46,807 nt of DNA from Methylobacterium frigidaeris (lineage in GTDB: Bacteria > Pseudomonadota > Alphaproteobacteria > Rhizobiales > Beijerinckiaceae). Of the stretch, positions 32,214-41,025 are shown in pieces (positions within the stretch are counted from its first letter, which is position 1; each line of letters starts with the position of its first letter). A program made the translations under genes and the position numbers. The stretch covers positions 1-46,807 of the forward strand of contig NZ_BPQJ01000050.1 in assembly GCF_022179185.1 (NCBI RefSeq). The letters run 5' to 3'. The notes below the pieces were generated by a model that did not search any database, had not been told where the DNA came from, and saw only the letters and a program-made list of their open reading frames with translations.

Positions 32214-33779
32214 ATGGAAGATCCCGCCGAGATCCTCGCCCTCACGGTGCCGCAACTCCTGCGGCGGCGGGCCCGGGAGGCGCGCCCCGGGATCGCGCTC
32301 TCGGCGCGCTCGATCGGCGGCTGGCGCGACCGGCTCACCTACGGCCAGCTCGTGCAGCGGATGGACGCGGTGGCGGCGGGTTTCCACGCCCTCGGCCTGC
32401 GGGCCGGCGACCGGATCGGCGTGCTGCTCGGCAACGAGGCGGGGCGGGAATGCCTGCTCACCGCGCTGGGCGCCCTGCGGATCGGCGCGGCGGTGGTGCC
32501 GTTCAACACCCGCGCCTCCGACGAGGAGCTCGAGCACGCCCTTACCCTCGCCGAGCCGGCGGCGATCGTCTGTACGCAGGCCGTGGCCTCGCGGCTCGCG
32601 CGCCTCTGTCCCGGGGCGCGCCTCCTCGCGATCGACGGGGCCGAGGGAGGCACGGAAGCCTGGCCCGAACCGCTCGCCGTCGAGCACGCGCCCGCGCCGG
32701 AGGAGGCGCCCGATCCCGACCGCCTCGGCTGCCTCCTGTTCACCTCGGGCACGACCGCCCGGTCGAAGGCGGTGATGCACAGCCACGCGACGATGCTCGG
32801 CGCCGGGCTCGCCTGCGGGGCGGCCCTGGGCCTGCGAGCGAGCGACCTCTACCAGGGCGGCTGGCCGTTCTTCACCAGTTCGCCGCTCAACCTCGGCGCG
32901 ATGTCGTGCTGGATCGCCGGCGCCGGCCTGGTGCTGGAGGAGCCCCTCGACAATCGCGGCCGCCTCCGGCTGATCGCTTCGGAACGCACGACCTACTACC
33001 ACGGCGTGCCCTCGGTGGTGCACTTCCTGATGGAGGAATTCGCCCGCGCCCCGAGCGACGTCTCGAGCCTGCGGCGGATCGGCTATGGCGGGTCGGCGAT
33101 GCCGCCTGAGGTGATCCGCCGGCTCGCCGCGCAATGGCCGCATGTCGAGCAGGTGCAGATCTACGGCATGACCGAGAGCGGTCCCGCCGGCACCCGGCTC
33201 GAACCGGCGATGATGGAGGCGAAGCTCGGCTCGATCGGCAGCGCCATGCCGCATTGCACGATAGACGTCGTCGACGAGGCGGGACGATCTCTCGGCCCCG
33301 GCGAGACCGGGGAGATCCTGATTCGGGGGCCCGGGGTCGCGAAGGGATACTTTCGCAATCCCGAGGCCACCGCCGAGGCCTTCGTGCTCGGGGGCATCCG
33401 CACCGGCGATGTCGGGCATCTCGATCCGGACGGCTTTTTGTACTTCACCGACCGGCGCAAGGACGTGATCAACCGCGGCGGGCTGAAGGTCGCCTCGGTG
33501 GCGGTCGAGGAGGTGCTCTACCGCCATCCCGGCGTGCGCGAGGCCGCGGTGATCGCCGTGCCCCACCCGGCGCTCGGCGAGGACGTCGCGGCCTGCGTGG
33601 TGCCGCGCGAGCCGGGCGGACTCGACACCGATGCCCTTGCGGCGTTCTGCGCCGCACACCTCGCCGACTACGCCCGTCCGCGCCGCTGGCTCGTCCTCGA
33701 TGAATTGCCGAAGAACCCGATGGGCAAGGTGCTGAAGACGGCGTTGCGGGCGCGTTTCGCCGGGGCCGCCGGAGCGTGA
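32214..33779 (+). CDS. AMP-dependent acyl-CoA ligase
   Basis: Encodes 521 aa from the ATG at 32214 (an ATG at 32148 would add 22 basic residues). ANL-superfamily motifs in order: LLFTSGTTARSKAVMHSH (ATP-binding loop), YGMTESG, GEILIRGPGVAKGYFRNP, TGDVGHLDPDGFLYFTDRRK (hinge) and PKNPMGKVLK with the catalytic Lys. It activates a carboxylic acid to the acyl-AMP and then the CoA thioester. Closest in feel to the long-chain/cyclohexanecarboxylate/bile-acid ligases (FadD/AliA-like). First gene of the rightward set; the transporter genes follow after a 500-bp palindromic gap. The substrate is probably the imported acid. Confidence 0.92.
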   Translation: MEDPAEILALTVPQLLRRRAREARPGIALSARSIGGWRDRLTYGQLVQRMDAVAAGFHALGLRAGDRIGVLLGNEAGRECLLTALGALRIGAAVVPFNTRASDEELEHALTLAEPAAIVCTQAVASRLARLCPGARLLAIDGAEGGTEAWPEPLAVEHAPAPEEAPDPDRLGCLLFTSGTTARSKAVMHSHATMLGAGLACGAALGLRASDLYQGGWPFFTSSPLNLGAMSCWIAGAGLVLEEPLDNRGRLRLIASERTTYYHGVPSVVHFLMEEFARAPSDVSSLRRIGYGGSAMPPEVIRRLAAQWPHVEQVQIYGMTESGPAGTRLEPAMMEAKLGSIGSAMPHCTIDVVDEAGRSLGPGETGEILIRGPGVAKGYFRNPEATAEAFVLGGIRTGDVGHLDPDGFLYFTDRRKDVINRGGLKVASVAVEEVLYRHPGVREAAVIAVPHPALGEDVAACVVPREPGGLDTDALAAFCAAHLADYARPRRWLVLDELPKNPMGKVLKTALRARFAGAAGA

Positions 33780-34287
33780 AGCAGCCCTGGGATCCACACC
33801 GCTGTCCGGAGAAAGGCGCGGGACTTCTCCTCTCCCCGCCCGCGCAGGGCTGTCCGGGGAACAGGAGGGGCTCGGATTTCTCTCTCCCCCCTCTGCGGGG
33901 GAGGGTGCCCGGCAGAGCCGGGCGGGAGAGGGGCAGCGCGACGCTGTTCCAGGTGGCGCACTTCATGAAGTGCGCGACTTCTCCGGAAGCGGAGTCCCCT
34001 CTCCCGCCCCACTTCGTGGGGCACCCTCCCCCGCAGAGGGGGGAGGGAAACCCGCGCCACTCATTTCCCCGGACAGCCCTGCCGCCCGCGGGGAGAGGAG
34101 AAAGCTCGCGCCACTTCCTGTCCCCTAACAGCCCCCAGGATCCACGCCCGCTCGCACAGGTGGTCTTTCCACCAGCCCAGAACGTGGCTTGCGGAGCACC
34201 CGCCCCGTCTTCGAAGCTACTCCCAAGAGGACATCGATCCCACGAGGACGCGAGAAGCGGCCCGGACAGAACTGGAGGAAACGCCCG
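33780..34287. other. Intergenic gap dominated by a nested inverted repeat
   Basis: No gene. Filled by the large palindromic structure described separately. The last 25 bases contain GGAGGAAA, the ribosome-binding site of the substrate-binding-protein gene. Confidence 0.6.
33826..34103. repeat. About 280-bp nested inverted repeat with perfect 20-bp centre
   Basis: The centre GCGCACTTCATGAAGTGCGC (33956-33975) is a perfect palindrome. Around it, outer arms pair in order: CTCTCCCCCCTCTGCGGGGG with its complement near 34030-34050, GGGAGAGGGG with CCCCTCTCCC, and the outermost TTCTCCTCTCCCCGCCCG / CGGGGAGAGGAGAAA. Transcribed, it would fold into one long branched hairpin. Similar C/T-rich palindromes are scattered between genes in many Alphaproteobacteria. 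It may act as an mRNA stability or attenuation element between the ligase and the transporter, or be a mobile palindrome. Confidence 0.75.
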
Positions 34288-35562
34288 ATGACGACCTCGT
34301 TCTCGCGACGCGTGGCCCTGCGCGGGGCGCTCGCGCTCTCCGCCGCGGCCTTCGCCACCACCGCCCAAGTTCAAGCCCAATCCCAGACCGAGATCTCGGT
34401 CGGCTGGGTCCTGCCGCTGAGCGGCGGCTCGGCGGCGATCGGCCAACAGGCCCGGACCGGCGTGCAGATCGCCGTCGACCAGATCAACGCCGCCGGCGGC
34501 ATCAAGGCGCTCAACGGCGCCAAGCTCAAGCTCGTCTTCGCGGATTCGCAGTCGAAGCCCGATATCGGCGTCTCCGAGACCGAGCGCCTGATCCAGCGCG
34601 AGAACGTCGCGGTGATGAGCGGCGCCTTCAACAGCGCCGTGACCTTCCCGGCGACCGAGGTGGCCGAGCGCTACAAGACGCCCTGGATCGTGATGGGGGC
34701 GGTGAAGGACGAGATCACCGAGCGCAACTTCAAGTACGTGTTCCGCATCAACAACAAGGCGACCTACGACGCGCGCGAGCAGCTCGACGCCATCGATCTC
34801 CTGAAGAAGGAGACCGGCCAGGGGCCCAAGACCCTGGCGATGTTCTACGAGGGATCGGATTGGGGCCGCTCGCACGCCGCCAACGTGCGCAAGCTCGCCA
34901 AGGAGCGCGGCTACACCCTCGTCCTCGACGAGGCGGCACCGCCCAACCAGGTCGACTTCTCGGCCCAGCTCCTCAAGATCCGCGCCGCCAAGCCCGACGC
35001 GCTGATCGCCGCCTTCTACACCCCCGACCACCTGCTGCTGTCGCGCCAGATGCTCGAGCAGCAGCTCAACCTGCCCTACGGCGTGCACTCGGTCGGCGGC
35101 GGCACCGAGGATCCCTCGTTCTACAAGGCGATCTCGCCCAAGGCCGTCGCCTACTACTTCGTGCAGGAGGACCGCCAGGTCGACGCCCTCCAGGGCGAGC
35201 GCCTGCCCGAGTTCGCCGACGTCGAGGCGAAGTTCAAGGCCCAGCTCGGCTACGACATGAGCGCCTACGGGGCGCAGGGCTTCGCCGTCATGTACGTGAT
35301 CAAGGACGCCCTGGAGCGGGCGCGCAGCGCCGAAAGACAGGTCCTGCGGGACGCGGTGGCGGCGACCGACATCACCGCGGGCCCGGCCCTCTATGCCGGC
35401 TATCAGCGCATCAAGTTCGACGAGCAGGGCCAGAACACCTTCGCGCACGGAGCGATCTCGCAGAACCTGAACGGCCAGCGCCGCACGGTGTGGCCGGCTG
35501 AGAGCCGCTCGCCCGACACCAAGCCCGCCTGGCCGGTGCCCGCCTTCGGCGCCCGCTCCTGA
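34288..35562 (+). CDS. ABC transporter periplasmic substrate-binding protein (branched-chain amino acid type)
   Basis: Encodes 424 aa, ATG at 34288 with GGAGGAAA seven bases upstream. Signal peptide with a twin-arginine-like start (SFSRRVALRGALALSAAA, cleavage near VQA-Q). Mature part: ISVGWVLPLSGGSAAIGQQA, GVQIAVDQINAAGGI, VAVMSGAFNSAVTFPATEVA and LLKIRAAKPDALIAAFYTPD, typical of LivJ/LivK-like type I binding proteins. The family binds amino acids but also aromatic acids, amides and short organic acids; the ligand here is unknown. Given the flanking acyl-CoA ligase, a carboxylate is likely. First of five transporter genes. Confidence 0.92.
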   Translation: MTTSFSRRVALRGALALSAAAFATTAQVQAQSQTEISVGWVLPLSGGSAAIGQQARTGVQIAVDQINAAGGIKALNGAKLKLVFADSQSKPDIGVSETERLIQRENVAVMSGAFNSAVTFPATEVAERYKTPWIVMGAVKDEITERNFKYVFRINNKATYDAREQLDAIDLLKKETGQGPKTLAMFYEGSDWGRSHAANVRKLAKERGYTLVLDEAAPPNQVDFSAQLLKIRAAKPDALIAAFYTPDHLLLSRQMLEQQLNLPYGVHSVGGGTEDPSFYKAISPKAVAYYFVQEDRQVDALQGERLPEFADVEAKFKAQLGYDMSAYGAQGFAVMYVIKDALERARSAERQVLRDAVAATDITAGPALYAGYQRIKFDEQGQNTFAHGAISQNLNGQRRTVWPAESRSPDTKPAWPVPAFGARS

Positions 35563-35668
35563 CGCTGAGGCGGGATTTTCGACCCCGCCATCCCGGTCAT
35601 CCGGTCGTCCCGGACGGCGGCGCGCCCCGCGTCGCCGGTACCCGCAGGCACGGCCCAACGGACATCCG

Positions 35669-36553
35669 ATGGACCCGCTGATCCTCTCCTTCGCGCTCGT
35701 CAACGGCCTCCTCATCGGCGGCATCTACGGCGGCGTCGCGCTCGGCCTCAGCCTGATCTTCGGGGTGATGCGCGTCGTCAACTTCGCCCACGGCTCGCTG
35801 CTGATGCTGGCGCTCTACGCGGCGTTCTGGCTCCAGGCGCTCGCCGGCATCGACCCCTATGCCAGCGTGGTCGTGACGGTGCCGCTGCTGTTCGCGGTCG
35901 GCTTCCTGATCCAGAGCGTCGTCATCGCGCCACTGATCCGGCGCGAGAGCGCGCTCGTTGTCGAGCCCCTGAGTGCGCTCCTCCTCACCGCCGGCGTCTA
36001 CCTCGTCATCGACAACCTGGCGCTGATGGCCTTCGGGCCCGACGTGCGCTCGGCCTCGACGAGCCTCGCCCTGGCGCCGCTGATGCTCGGGCCGATCCCG
36101 GTCAACATGCAGCGGCTCATCGCCTTCTCGGCGGCGATCCTCGCGGCGGTGCTCCTGTCGCTGTGGCTGCGCTCGACGCGGCTCGGCCGGGCGATCCGGG
36201 CCACCGCCCAGAACCGCGACGCCGCCGTCCTGTCGGGGATCGACGTGCCGATGATTTACGCCGTGACCTTCGGCATCGGCGCGGCCCTGCTCGGCCTGTT
36301 CGGCTCGCTGCTCGCGACCTTCATCCCGATCACCCCGCAGGTCGGGCTGAGCTTCGGCATCCGCTCGTTCATCGTCGTGGTGCTCGGCGGCATCGGCAGC
36401 ATCCCGGGCTCGATCGTCGGCGGGCTCGTCATCGGGGTGTTCGAGGCGCTGGCCTCGCAATTCGTCCCGGCGACATCGGCGGCGATCCTGTCGCTCGGCT
36501 TGTTCATCCTCATCCTCCTCGTGCGGCCGAGCGGCCTGATGGGGCGCGCCTGA
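35669..36553 (+). CDS. ABC transporter permease, LivH-type
   Basis: Encodes 294 aa with about eight membrane helices. LivH hallmarks: NGLLIGGIYGGVALGLSLIF at the start and RVVNFAHGSLLMLALYAA, then LIRRESALV, the cytoplasmic TRLGRAIRATAQNRDAAVLSGID coupling segment and the C-terminal VVLGGIGSIPGSIVGGLVIG repeat. Inner membrane. Its stop overlaps the next permease gene (TGATG), so the two permeases are made together. It forms the channel with the LivM-type protein. Confidence 0.93.
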   Translation: MDPLILSFALVNGLLIGGIYGGVALGLSLIFGVMRVVNFAHGSLLMLALYAAFWLQALAGIDPYASVVVTVPLLFAVGFLIQSVVIAPLIRRESALVVEPLSALLLTAGVYLVIDNLALMAFGPDVRSASTSLALAPLMLGPIPVNMQRLIAFSAAILAAVLLSLWLRSTRLGRAIRATAQNRDAAVLSGIDVPMIYAVTFGIGAALLGLFGSLLATFIPITPQVGLSFGIRSFIVVVLGGIGSIPGSIVGGLVIGVFEALASQFVPATSAAILSLGLFILILLVRPSGLMGRA

Positions 36554-37656
36554 TGACCACCGCCCGCCCCGACCGACTGAGGAGCCCCACCGTGCCCCGC
36601 CCCGACGAGATCCGGGCTCCGAGCCTCCCCGCCGCACCGGGGCGCCGCCCGCGCGACGCGGGCACGGGCTTCGGCACGCTGGGGCTCATCGCCCTGATGA
36701 CGCTCGCGGCGATGGCGCTGCCCCTCGTCGTCACCGATTCCTACCTGCTGCATTCCTGCATCGTCGTGCTGTTCTTCGCCTACATGGCGACCGCCTGGAA
36801 CTTCGTCTGCGGCTATGTCGGCCAGCTGTCGATCGGGCACGCGATGTTCGCAGGGATCGGCGGCTACGCCACGGTGCTGCTGTTCACCGGGCTCGGCCTG
36901 TCGCCCTGGCTCGGGATGCCGGTGGGCGGGCTCCTCGCGGCCCTGCTCTCGGTAGTGGTCGGCTACCCGACCTTCCGGCTGCGCGGCCCCTACTTCGCCC
37001 TGACCACGATCGCCTTCGCGGAGATGATCCGGATCTGGGTCGAGAACACCGACACGGTGCTGGGCATCCCGCTCAACGGGGCGGCCGGCCTCACCGTGCC
37101 GCTGCGCGGCGAGAGCCTGGCGGCGCTCCAGTTCAACGGCAAGGCGCCGTATTACTGGGTGATCGTCGGCCTGCTCGCCGGGGCGCTCACGGCGACCTGG
37201 TGGCTCGAGCACTCGAAGCTCGGCTTCTACCTCAAGGCGATCCGAGGCGACCGCGACGCGGCGGAGAGCCTCGGCATCAGCCCGGCCCGCTACCAGCTCG
37301 TCGCGCTCGCGATCAGCGCCTTCATGACCGGCATCGGCGGCGGCTTCTACGCCCAGTTCTTCCGCTACGTGAATGCCGAGCGGCTGATCGGCGTCGACCT
37401 GTCGATCGACATGGCGCTGATGAGCATCATCGGCGGCCAGGGCACAGTGTTCGGGCCGCTGCTCGGCGCGGTCCTGCTCGCGCCGCTGGCCGAGATCACC
37501 CGGGGCCATCTCGGCGGCTCGCTGCTCGGCCTCCACATCGTCGTCTACGGGATCATCCTGATGCTGGCGGTCCTCTACCTGCCGAAGGGCCTCATCGCGC
37601 CCCTGCGGTCGCTGCTTGCCCGGCTCGGCCTCCTCGGCAGGGGAGGCCGGCGATGA
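36553..37656 (+). CDS. ABC transporter permease, LivM-type
   Basis: Encodes 367 aa. Hydrophilic N-terminal tail of about 45 residues, then eight or so helices. LivM motifs: AYMATAWNFVCGYVGQLSIG, HAMFAGIGGYA, RGPYFALTTIAFAEMIR, LGFYLKAIRGDRDAAESLGI (EAA-like coupling helix), then MALMSIIGGQGTVFGPLLGA. The ATG at 36553 overlaps the LivH stop. Partner of the LivH-type permease in the inner membrane. The N-terminal extension is slightly longer than usual. Confidence 0.93.
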   Translation: MTTARPDRLRSPTVPRPDEIRAPSLPAAPGRRPRDAGTGFGTLGLIALMTLAAMALPLVVTDSYLLHSCIVVLFFAYMATAWNFVCGYVGQLSIGHAMFAGIGGYATVLLFTGLGLSPWLGMPVGGLLAALLSVVVGYPTFRLRGPYFALTTIAFAEMIRIWVENTDTVLGIPLNGAAGLTVPLRGESLAALQFNGKAPYYWVIVGLLAGALTATWWLEHSKLGFYLKAIRGDRDAAESLGISPARYQLVALAISAFMTGIGGGFYAQFFRYVNAERLIGVDLSIDMALMSIIGGQGTVFGPLLGAVLLAPLAEITRGHLGGSLLGLHIVVYGIILMLAVLYLPKGLIAPLRSLLARLGLLGRGGRR

Positions 37657-38387
37657 GCCCCCTCCTCGACGTGCGCGGCATCGCCAAGCGCTTCGGCGGC
37701 CTCCAGGCGGTCGGCGACCTGTCGTTCCAGTTAGAGGCCGGCGAGATCCTGGCGCTGCTCGGTCCCAACGGCGCCGGCAAGACCACCGCCTTCAACATGA
37801 TCGCCGGCTACACCCGGCCCGATTCCGGCGAGATCCTGTTCCAGGGCCGGAACATCGCCCGGGCGCGGCCCTGGACCATCTGCCGGGCCGGCATCGCCCG
37901 GACGTTCCAGCTCTCGAAGCCCTTCGCCGACCTCACCGTGATCGAGAACCTGATGGTCGGGGGCTTCGCCCGCTCGCGCGATGCAAGCGCCATCCGCGAC
38001 AAGGCCGAGGCGATCGCCGACTTCCTCGGGATGGGCCGGCAGGCCGACACCGAGGTGCAGCACCTCACCGCCTTCGACCGGCGCAAGCTCGAACTCGGCC
38101 GGGCTCTCTCGACCGAGCCGGTCCTGCTCCTGATGGACGAGGTCGTGGCCGGCGCGACCCCGGCCGAGGGGCAGGAGATGGTGGCTTTGGTGCGCCGCAT
38201 CCGCGACCGCGGCGTCACCATCCTGATAGTCGAGCACGTGATGAAGGTCATCATGGCGCTGAGCGAGCGGGTGATCGTGATGGAATCCGGCCGGCTGATC
38301 GCCGACGGGGCGCCGCGGGACGTCGTCAACCAGCCCGAGGTGCTGAAGGCCTATTTCGGGGAGCAATATGCAGCAGCCCGCGCTTGA
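37653..38387 (+). CDS. ABC transporter ATP-binding protein, LivG-type
   Basis: Encodes 244 aa; the ATG at 37653 overlaps the permease stop. Walker A GPNGAGKTT, Q-loop region RTFQLSKPFADLTV, a LivG-typical divergent signature region (LTAFDRRKLELGRAL), Walker B LLLMDEVVAG and the switch His in IVEHVM. The family pairs with LivF to drive transport. Complete length, no anomalies. Confidence 0.93.
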   Translation: MSPLLDVRGIAKRFGGLQAVGDLSFQLEAGEILALLGPNGAGKTTAFNMIAGYTRPDSGEILFQGRNIARARPWTICRAGIARTFQLSKPFADLTVIENLMVGGFARSRDASAIRDKAEAIADFLGMGRQADTEVQHLTAFDRRKLELGRALSTEPVLLLMDEVVAGATPAEGQEMVALVRRIRDRGVTILIVEHVMKVIMALSERVIVMESGRLIADGAPRDVVNQPEVLKAYFGEQYAAARA

Positions 38388-39084
38388 GGCGACCGATCTC
38401 CGGGCGGGCTACGGCGACGTCCAGGTCCTCGACGGCGTCTCGCTCCGGATCGACCCGGGCGAGATCGTCGCCCTGATCGGGGCGAACGGCGCCGGCAAGA
38501 CCACGCTGCTCCGCACGGTCTCGGGGCTCGTCCGGGCGCGAGGCGGCGCGATCTCGCTCTTCGGCGAGCGCATCGACGGCTTGGCGCCCCACCGGGTGGC
38601 GGAGGCCGGCTTCGTCCAGTCGCCGGAGGGCAAGCAGCTCTTCCTCGGCATGTCGATCCGCGAGAACCTGATGGTCGGCGCCCACAATCCCCGCGCCTAT
38701 GCGCGCTGGCGCAAAACCATCGAGGAGGTCTTCGCGCTGTTTCCGATCCTCGCCGAGCGGCGCGACAAGGCCGCCTCGACGCTCTCGGGCGGGCAGCAGC
38801 AGATGCTGGCGGTGGGTCGCGCCCTGATGGCCCGGCCGCGGGTGCTGGCCCTCGACGAGCCCTCCCTCGGCCTGGCGCCGATCATGGTCGACCGCCTGTT
38901 CGAGGCGATCCGCGCCGTGCGCCAGCTCGCCATCCCGATCCTCATCATCGAGCAGAACGTGTTCCAGGTCCTCTCCATGGCCGACCGCGGCTACGTGCTG
39001 GAGAACGGCCGCGTCACGCTCTCCGGCACCGGCCGGGCCTTGATCGAGGACGATCACCTCAGGGCCACCTATCTCGGCCTGTGA
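38368..39084 (+). CDS. ABC transporter ATP-binding protein, LivF-type
   Basis: Encodes 238 aa; overlaps the LivG-type gene by 20 bases. Walker A GANGAGKTT, Q-loop FVQSPEGKQLFLGMSIREN (the LivF-typical PEG-R/K), signature LSGGQQQMLAVGRALM, Walker B VLALDEPSLGLAP, His in IIEQN (Gln in the switch place, usual for LivF). Last gene of the transporter block; the SDR gene follows after 38 bases. Confidence 0.93.
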   Translation: MQQPALEATDLRAGYGDVQVLDGVSLRIDPGEIVALIGANGAGKTTLLRTVSGLVRARGGAISLFGERIDGLAPHRVAEAGFVQSPEGKQLFLGMSIRENLMVGAHNPRAYARWRKTIEEVFALFPILAERRDKAASTLSGGQQQMLAVGRALMARPRVLALDEPSLGLAPIMVDRLFEAIRAVRQLAIPILIIEQNVFQVLSMADRGYVLENGRVTLSGTGRALIEDDHLRATYLGL

Positions 39085-39122
39085 GGCCGACCCGAGACAC
39101 CCCGGATTCGAGAGGGCGAAGG

Positions 39123-39920
39123 ATGCTGCTCAAGGACAAGGTCGCGCTCGTCACCGGCGCCGGCAGCGGGCTCGGGCTCGCCACCGCCACGGCCTTCGCC
39201 CGGGAGGGCGCGCGGATCGTCGTCAACGACCTGCGCCTGGAGGCGGCCGAGGCGGCGGCGCGCGGCCTCGGCGAGGGCCACGGCGCCGTAGGCGGCGACG
39301 TGTCGAAGGAGGACGAGGTCGCCGCGATGGTCGAGGCGGCGCTCGCGCGCTTCGGTCGGATCGACGTCCTGGTCAACAATGCCGGGGTGCCCGACAGCTT
39401 CGTGCCGACGGTCGAGCAGCCGCTCTCCCACTGGCAGCGGCTCATCGACGTCCACCTCACCGGCACCTACCTCGTCTCGAAGACGGTCGCCCCCGCGATG
39501 ATCCGCCAGGGCGGCGGGGTGATCCTCAACCTCAACTCGATCGCGGGCGTCCTCGGCCTGCCGGTGCGCACCGCCTACAGCGCCGCCAAGGCCGGCATCG
39601 GCATGCTCACCCGGGTCCTCGGCTGCGAGTGGGGACCGCACAACGTCCGGGTCAACGCGGTCGCCCCGGGCTACATCCTGACGCCCCTCACCGAGGGCCT
39701 GATCGCCGCCGGCCGCATCGATCCCGCCCGCATCCGCCGCCGCACGCCGATGGGCCGGCTCGGCGCGCCGGAGGACATCGCCGAGGCGATGGTGTTCCTG
39801 GCCTCGGACCGGGCGCGCTTCATCACCGGCATCACCGTGCCGGTCGACGGCGGCTACTGCGCCTTCGGGGCGCCGAGCGACGCCTTCGCGCTCGACGATC
39901 TCGATCCGCGGAATGGGTAG
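39123..39920 (+). CDS. Short-chain dehydrogenase/reductase
   Basis: Encodes 265 aa; the ATG at 39123 begins the family N-terminus, with GGCGAAGG immediately upstream (an in-frame ATG at 39081 is less likely). Classical SDR: cofactor motif TGAGSGLGLATA, NNAG, catalytic Ser in LNLNSIAG, YSAAKAG (Tyr-x3-Lys), and VAPGYILTPL. Asp in VVNDLRLE after the second strand suggests NAD(H) preference. Oxidises or reduces a hydroxyl/keto group. Followed by a GldA-like dehydrogenase, overlapping open frames in between, so one operon. Confidence 0.93.
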   Translation: MLLKDKVALVTGAGSGLGLATATAFAREGARIVVNDLRLEAAEAAARGLGEGHGAVGGDVSKEDEVAAMVEAALARFGRIDVLVNNAGVPDSFVPTVEQPLSHWQRLIDVHLTGTYLVSKTVAPAMIRQGGGVILNLNSIAGVLGLPVRTAYSAAKAGIGMLTRVLGCEWGPHNVRVNAVAPGYILTPLTEGLIAAGRIDPARIRRRTPMGRLGAPEDIAEAMVFLASDRARFITGITVPVDGGYCAFGAPSDAFALDDLDPRNG

Positions 39921-39930
39921 GGACACCATC

Positions 39931-41025
39931 ATGAGCGTGCGAATCTTCGGGGCGCCGCCGCGCTACCACCAGGGGCCGGGCGCGATCCACGGCATCGGCG
40001 GCATCGCCCGGGCGCTCGCCGCCTCGGCCTGCGTGATCGTCGACGAGGGCGTGCGCGGGATCGTCGCCGAGCCGATCGCCGCGAGCCTGCGCGAGGCCGG
40101 CGTCGCGGCGCGCCTCGTGCCGTTCTCGGGCGAGATCACCTACGCGGCGATCGAGGCGATCGTGGACGGGGTGCGCGCCGAGGCCCCGGGCCTCGTCATC
40201 GCGGCGGGCGGCGGCAAGGCCCTCGATGTCGGCAAGGGCGTGGCCGAGCGGCTTCGCGTGCCGGTCGTCACGGTCCCGACCATCGCGTCGAACGACGCGC
40301 CGACCAGCGCCACCTACGCGGTCTACGACGACAGCCACGTCATGGTCGCGGTCGACCGGATGAGCCGCAACCCCGACGCGGTGGTGGTCGACACGGCGCT
40401 GATCGCCCGGGCGCCGGCCCGGTTCCTGCGCGCCGGCATCGGCGACGCGATCACCAAGGCGTTCGAGGCGCGGGGCTGCCGTGCCGGCACCGGGATGACG
40501 CCGTTCGGCACCCGGCCGCTCCTGACCGGCGCCGTCATCGCGGACGCTGCTTACGCGACCTTGCGCGCCCACGCCGCGGCGGCCCTCGCGGCGGTCGAGC
40601 GCCAGGAGGTCACGGAGGATGTCGAGGCCACGGTCGAGGCCTGCATCCTGATGAGCGGGCTCGGCTTCGAGAATGGCGGGCTGTCCCTCGCCCACGCGAT
40701 GACGCGCGGCCTCGTCAAGGCGCGGGGCACCAAGGACGTGCCGCACGGCGAGCAGGTCGCCTACGCGGTGGTGGTCCAGCGCGCCGTCGAGCGCCACGCC
40801 GATTCCGAAATCCTCGACCTGATTGGCTTCCTGCGCGGAATCGGCCTGCCGGTCCGCCTCGCCGATCTCGGCCTGGACGGCGCATCGCCCGAGGAGATCG
40901 ACGGCATCGCCCGCCTGACGATGACGGCGCCGCACATCCCGAACCTCCCCTTCCCGATCACGGCGGACGACGTCGCCGCCGGCATGAGGCGGGTCGAGGA
41001 TCTGGCGGCGCGAGGCGCGGCGTGA
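39931..41025 (+). CDS. Glycerol dehydrogenase-like (iron/zinc-containing) alcohol dehydrogenase
   Basis: Encodes 364 aa from the ATG at 39931 (an ATG at 39913 overlaps the SDR end). GldA-type layout: PPRYHQGPGAI start, NAD-binding loop LVIAAGGGKALDVGKGVAER, VPTIASNDAPTSATYAVY, metal ligands expected at Asp in RAGIGDAITKAFEAR and His in LSLAHAMTRGL and VPHGEQVAY. All appear present. Family members oxidise vicinal diols such as glycerol to the ketone. Here it would act on a polyol-like intermediate. Its stop overlaps the transketolase N-terminal subunit gene. Confidence 0.9.
   Translation: MSVRIFGAPPRYHQGPGAIHGIGGIARALAASACVIVDEGVRGIVAEPIAASLREAGVAARLVPFSGEITYAAIEAIVDGVRAEAPGLVIAAGGGKALDVGKGVAERLRVPVVTVPTIASNDAPTSATYAVYDDSHVMVAVDRMSRNPDAVVVDTALIARAPARFLRAGIGDAITKAFEARGCRAGTGMTPFGTRPLLTGAVIADAAYATLRAHAAAALAAVERQEVTEDVEATVEACILMSGLGFENGGLSLAHAMTRGLVKARGTKDVPHGEQVAYAVVVQRAVERHADSEILDLIGFLRGIGLPVRLADLGLDGASPEEIDGIARLTMTAPHIPNLPFPITADDVAAGMRRVEDLAARGAA

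Noticed and set aside
32052..33797. Very long leftward open frame extending the QOR-like gene by about 580 codons
   Set aside because: It runs antisense to the well-supported acyl-CoA ligase gene; its residues are Arg/His/Gly-rich without domains. A typical GC-rich shadow. The real start is at 32051.
33126..34103. Possible CRISPR-like repetition in the palindromic gap
   Set aside because: The repetition is an inverted nested structure, not regularly spaced direct repeats with spacers; no cas genes in the window.
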